This document shows, piece by piece, positions 61,482 to 64,000 of a stretch of DNA of 64,000 bases. The notes under the pieces are model-generated. The model was given only the letters and a program-made list of their open reading frames with translations. It made no database searches and was not told where the DNA came from. How positions within the stretch are numbered: the first letter of the stretch is position 1; each line of letters opens with the position of its first letter. The stretch lies in the NCBI GenBank assembly GCA_013397455.1, contig VYZB01000016.1, positions 913,069 through 977,068 of the forward strand, read 5' to 3'. The stretch comes from Crotophaga sulcirostris. Its lineage: Eukaryota > Chordata > Aves > Cuculiformes > Crotophagidae. A program made the position numbers and the translations under genes.

Positions 61482-64000
61482 TGCATTTTGAATTAATCCT
61501 TAGGTTTTGGTCTTGGTATTCTTTTCAGTATATTTAGGTAAAAAATGAAATGTGAAATTAGACAAATAGAAATTATAGCATTTTAGAATCTATTAGAATA
61601 TTAGAAAACTAGCCCTTCTGTACTGTGAGGACATACTTCAAACAGTACTGTGTTAATCTTGTTGATACTGGCATATAGTAATAGACTACAATTTTAGCAA
61701 GTTGAATGGATATAAGACAAAGCTTCTGAGCATCCGACAGCTCTGTCTAATAACAAAAGTCTGCTAATCTGCATGCAATCTTGACAGTGGCTGCATAGTG
61801 TATTTGTTTTTCAGACTATTGTTTTGTGAACATCCTGCCAACAGCGTGAACCTAGCAAACAACTTAAGCTTGACTATCAAAGTCAACAAAAAACCTCATT
61901 GTTCCCAAATGTCTGTATTAATAAATTGCGTAAAGAAAACATTAATGGATACATCACTGGTTCTGAAGTCTTACGGAACTGTTGCTGATTAAAGGGTCTC
62001 TTTACTTAGCATTTGTCTTTCACATTTATTTTCCAAACTGTTTCTGTAACAGGCCAATGTGACTGAAGTTTCCTGACCCTATGCCAATCACAATATAACC
62101 TTCAAAGCAAAGAGATAACCTCCCACTGAAGCAAGCAACAAAGAAATGTTCTTCAGAAGAAAATCCAGTAAAATTCAAATAGGGAGTGCAAAACTGCAAC
62201 TTTTTTTGAGAGCCAAATACTGAAACTGATTTAACTCTTTAACTGCTTAGCCCCATAGTGAAGTGATTCGTTTAAATCTGAGTTCCAGTTACCCAGCTGT
62301 GCTGCAGGGAGCATAAGCAGGGTAAGAGAAGACCTTCTGTGGCAGAACCTTTGAAAGGCAGTGAGAAGCAAGGATCTTTCAGCCAGGACTGCTTGATGTT
62401 GGTCAAATGGGAAGAGCTGAGATAAGGAGGACGTGATTCCTTGTTTGCCGTAGAAGTGAGTGAGTAGTGAAGCTTTGGTCCCTTGAGGTATTCTGACACA
62501 CATATTTTTCATCCCAAATCATAATGAAATTTGGATTATTATGTTTTGGTGGGGGGGTGGGGTTCATTCCCTTTTTTGAATGAACAATTCCAAATGAGAT
62601 TTTGAAATGATGGAATGTTTTGACTACATTTGCTTATAATGGAACATCTCCTCATGAACGTGGTAACCCAGACCTCTGGGGTCCGAATTCTTTTCGTGGC
62701 CAGGTTTTCTGACTGGATGACTTTATCAGAATCAGACTATGGATGGCCCTTACAGAAAACATAGGCAATGACATATTTTTTGCTTTTGAGTAATCTCCAG
62801 GTTTGTTCGTTTGGAATACGTGTCTGCAAATATTGCTCACACCCTTACTATCTTCTTTGAATGAAGAAAGAATAATTAGTCATCCCTGTTAAATGCTGCA
62901 CTAATACACCATTGTTTTATCCAGGATCAGCCTTGATTTACAGATGTGAAACCAAAGAAGAAACTGCTGTCCTTCTTGCTTAATTTTTGTCATGATCCCT
63001 CTCATGAATCAAGTCACCTTTTTTTGTGCGGGTCCAATGCTTGCTCAAGTCTGGAGGAGGAAGAGTGGGGAGAGATTACAATAAATGACCATTCAGAAGT
63101 TAGCTGATTGTGATGACAGAATCATTATCATGTGGATAATTATTTTTCTCACTAGAAGTTAGTCATATTTCATTTCGCACACTAGGAATGCAGATTCATT
63201 TACTTTTTTTAACAAACTTCCTCAAGGAAAGCATTATCTTAAATTTACTAACATTGTGATAGGATTGCTTCATCCTCTAACAGAGCCTAACAGGGCAGAT
63301 TTAAGCTGAGGAAGCAAATACAGTGTTATGACAAATTTTTAAAATTAAATATAGTCCTTGAATTTTTTTCCTTTTCTGCTTTCACGAAGGCCACTTAAGG
63401 TTCTGGTCTGGTATTAAAAGCAAGGGAATATGAAAGGACAAAAGGGGAAGAAATCTCAGCTTGTATCTTTAAAGCTCTGGAATGGTGTAAATTATTACAG
63501 TGGTTTCACATTTTCATGGGATCAAGGCAACAACAGTAAGCTCATAAAACAGATACCACTAATTATGCAGCGGAGAAGTCATAAAGTCACTGGTGGAAGC
63601 ATGTTTTATATTCATGAACACATCATTAAAATTTTAAGACACACTATCAAATTCTACATTTTAATACTACACCTAACAGCATTAAACCCTCCCAACAAGA
63701 AAATCAGATTGTTTAATGGTAGTGTTTGTCACACAGGTTTTATATGTCTGCCATTGAAACAGATGTGGACTTTCCTGTCGCTGGACAGCTTTTATCACTG
63801 GACAATTAAAAATAATTTTTATCCAAACAATTTATTGAAAAATTAAATACAAGAAAAAGAAAATCATCGAAAAGTCAGGAATGTTTAATTGCAGAAATAT
63901 TTAAATTTACCCAATCACATAAAAATCTTTTTATAGCATTGTCAATTTGTTTTTACTTCTCTTGTATTTTCTTTTTTAATTAAAAAGTCATTTTAAAGTA

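Larger units (their letters stand above)
56341..64000. other. Non-coding AT-rich DNA to the window end
   Basis: No supported gene over 7.6 kb. Splice-like signals at 57941 (acceptor) and 58195 (CAAG|GTAAGT) bound a segment with stops in all three frames, so it could only be a non-coding exon. A G-rich patch lies at about 62550-62563. The 138-codon frame at 63430-63846 starts with ATG but matches nothing known and is rich in the residues expected from AT-rich chance frames. Confidence 0.5.

Noticed and set aside
63430..63846. 138-codon ATG frame near the window end
   Set aside because: The peptide is rich in Lys, Asn, Ile and Phe as expected from AT-rich DNA, matches no known family, and frames of this length occur by chance several times in 64 kb.
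1..64000. CRISPR array, bacterial operon, prophage or other prokaryotic system
   Set aside because: There are no regularly spaced direct repeats, no dense coding and no ribosome-binding sites. CR1 and mariner remnants show vertebrate nuclear DNA.

Overview
The window looks like vertebrate nuclear DNA, most likely from a bird or another sauropsid. It is AT-rich and nearly empty of genes, with no operon-like packing and no long open frames. It contains a decayed CR1 LINE, two short mariner copies, several very old worn repeats, a few microsatellites and one assembly gap (35 N). The sparse interspersed repeats fit an avian gene desert or a very large intron better than a mammal, lizard or turtle. 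This placement is inferred; no diagnostic gene was recognised.

Layout. 1-9.8 kb: non-coding DNA with a worn tRNA-like repeat (about 874-950), a possible trace of an amniote repeat (about 515-580), the gap (6452-6486), a CTCF-like motif (7355) and a (TA)n run (8626). 9.8-25 kb: weak exon candidates (9844-9929 on plus; 12265-12307, 23831-23890 and 24338-24422 on minus), a MIR-like remnant (about 17440), a CpG-containing block beside a CTCF-like motif (21660-21775), and a short CR1 tail (about 24840). 25-34 kb: no gene seen; one block (about 32085-32670) with homeodomain-type TAAT motifs and retained CpGs is the best conserved non-coding candidate. 34-37 kb: the first mariner copy (34376-34938) between TA-rich and GA-rich simple repeats, paired CTCF-like motifs (35741-35800), a GC-richer block (36075-36330) and a possible terminal exon (36606). 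37-48 kb: more worn amniote repeats, an exon candidate (41357-41444), and the largest identifiable element, a CR1 LINE on the minus strand (about 42345-43885). 48-64 kb: the second mariner copy (48065-48634, minus strand), a region open on both strands (49141-49957), a minisatellite-like AT repeat (50255-50335), a CpG-retaining block (56245-56340), microsatellites and a CTCF-like motif (61255).

No complete protein-coding gene, rRNA, functional tRNA or CRISPR array is supported. The best-supported elements are the two mariner copies and the CR1. The mariner copies appear to share the same internal deletion, so they probably descend from one short non-autonomous parent. The exon candidates rest on splice signals plus a short open frame, and about this many would be expected by chance in 64 kb, so they should be read as hypotheses.
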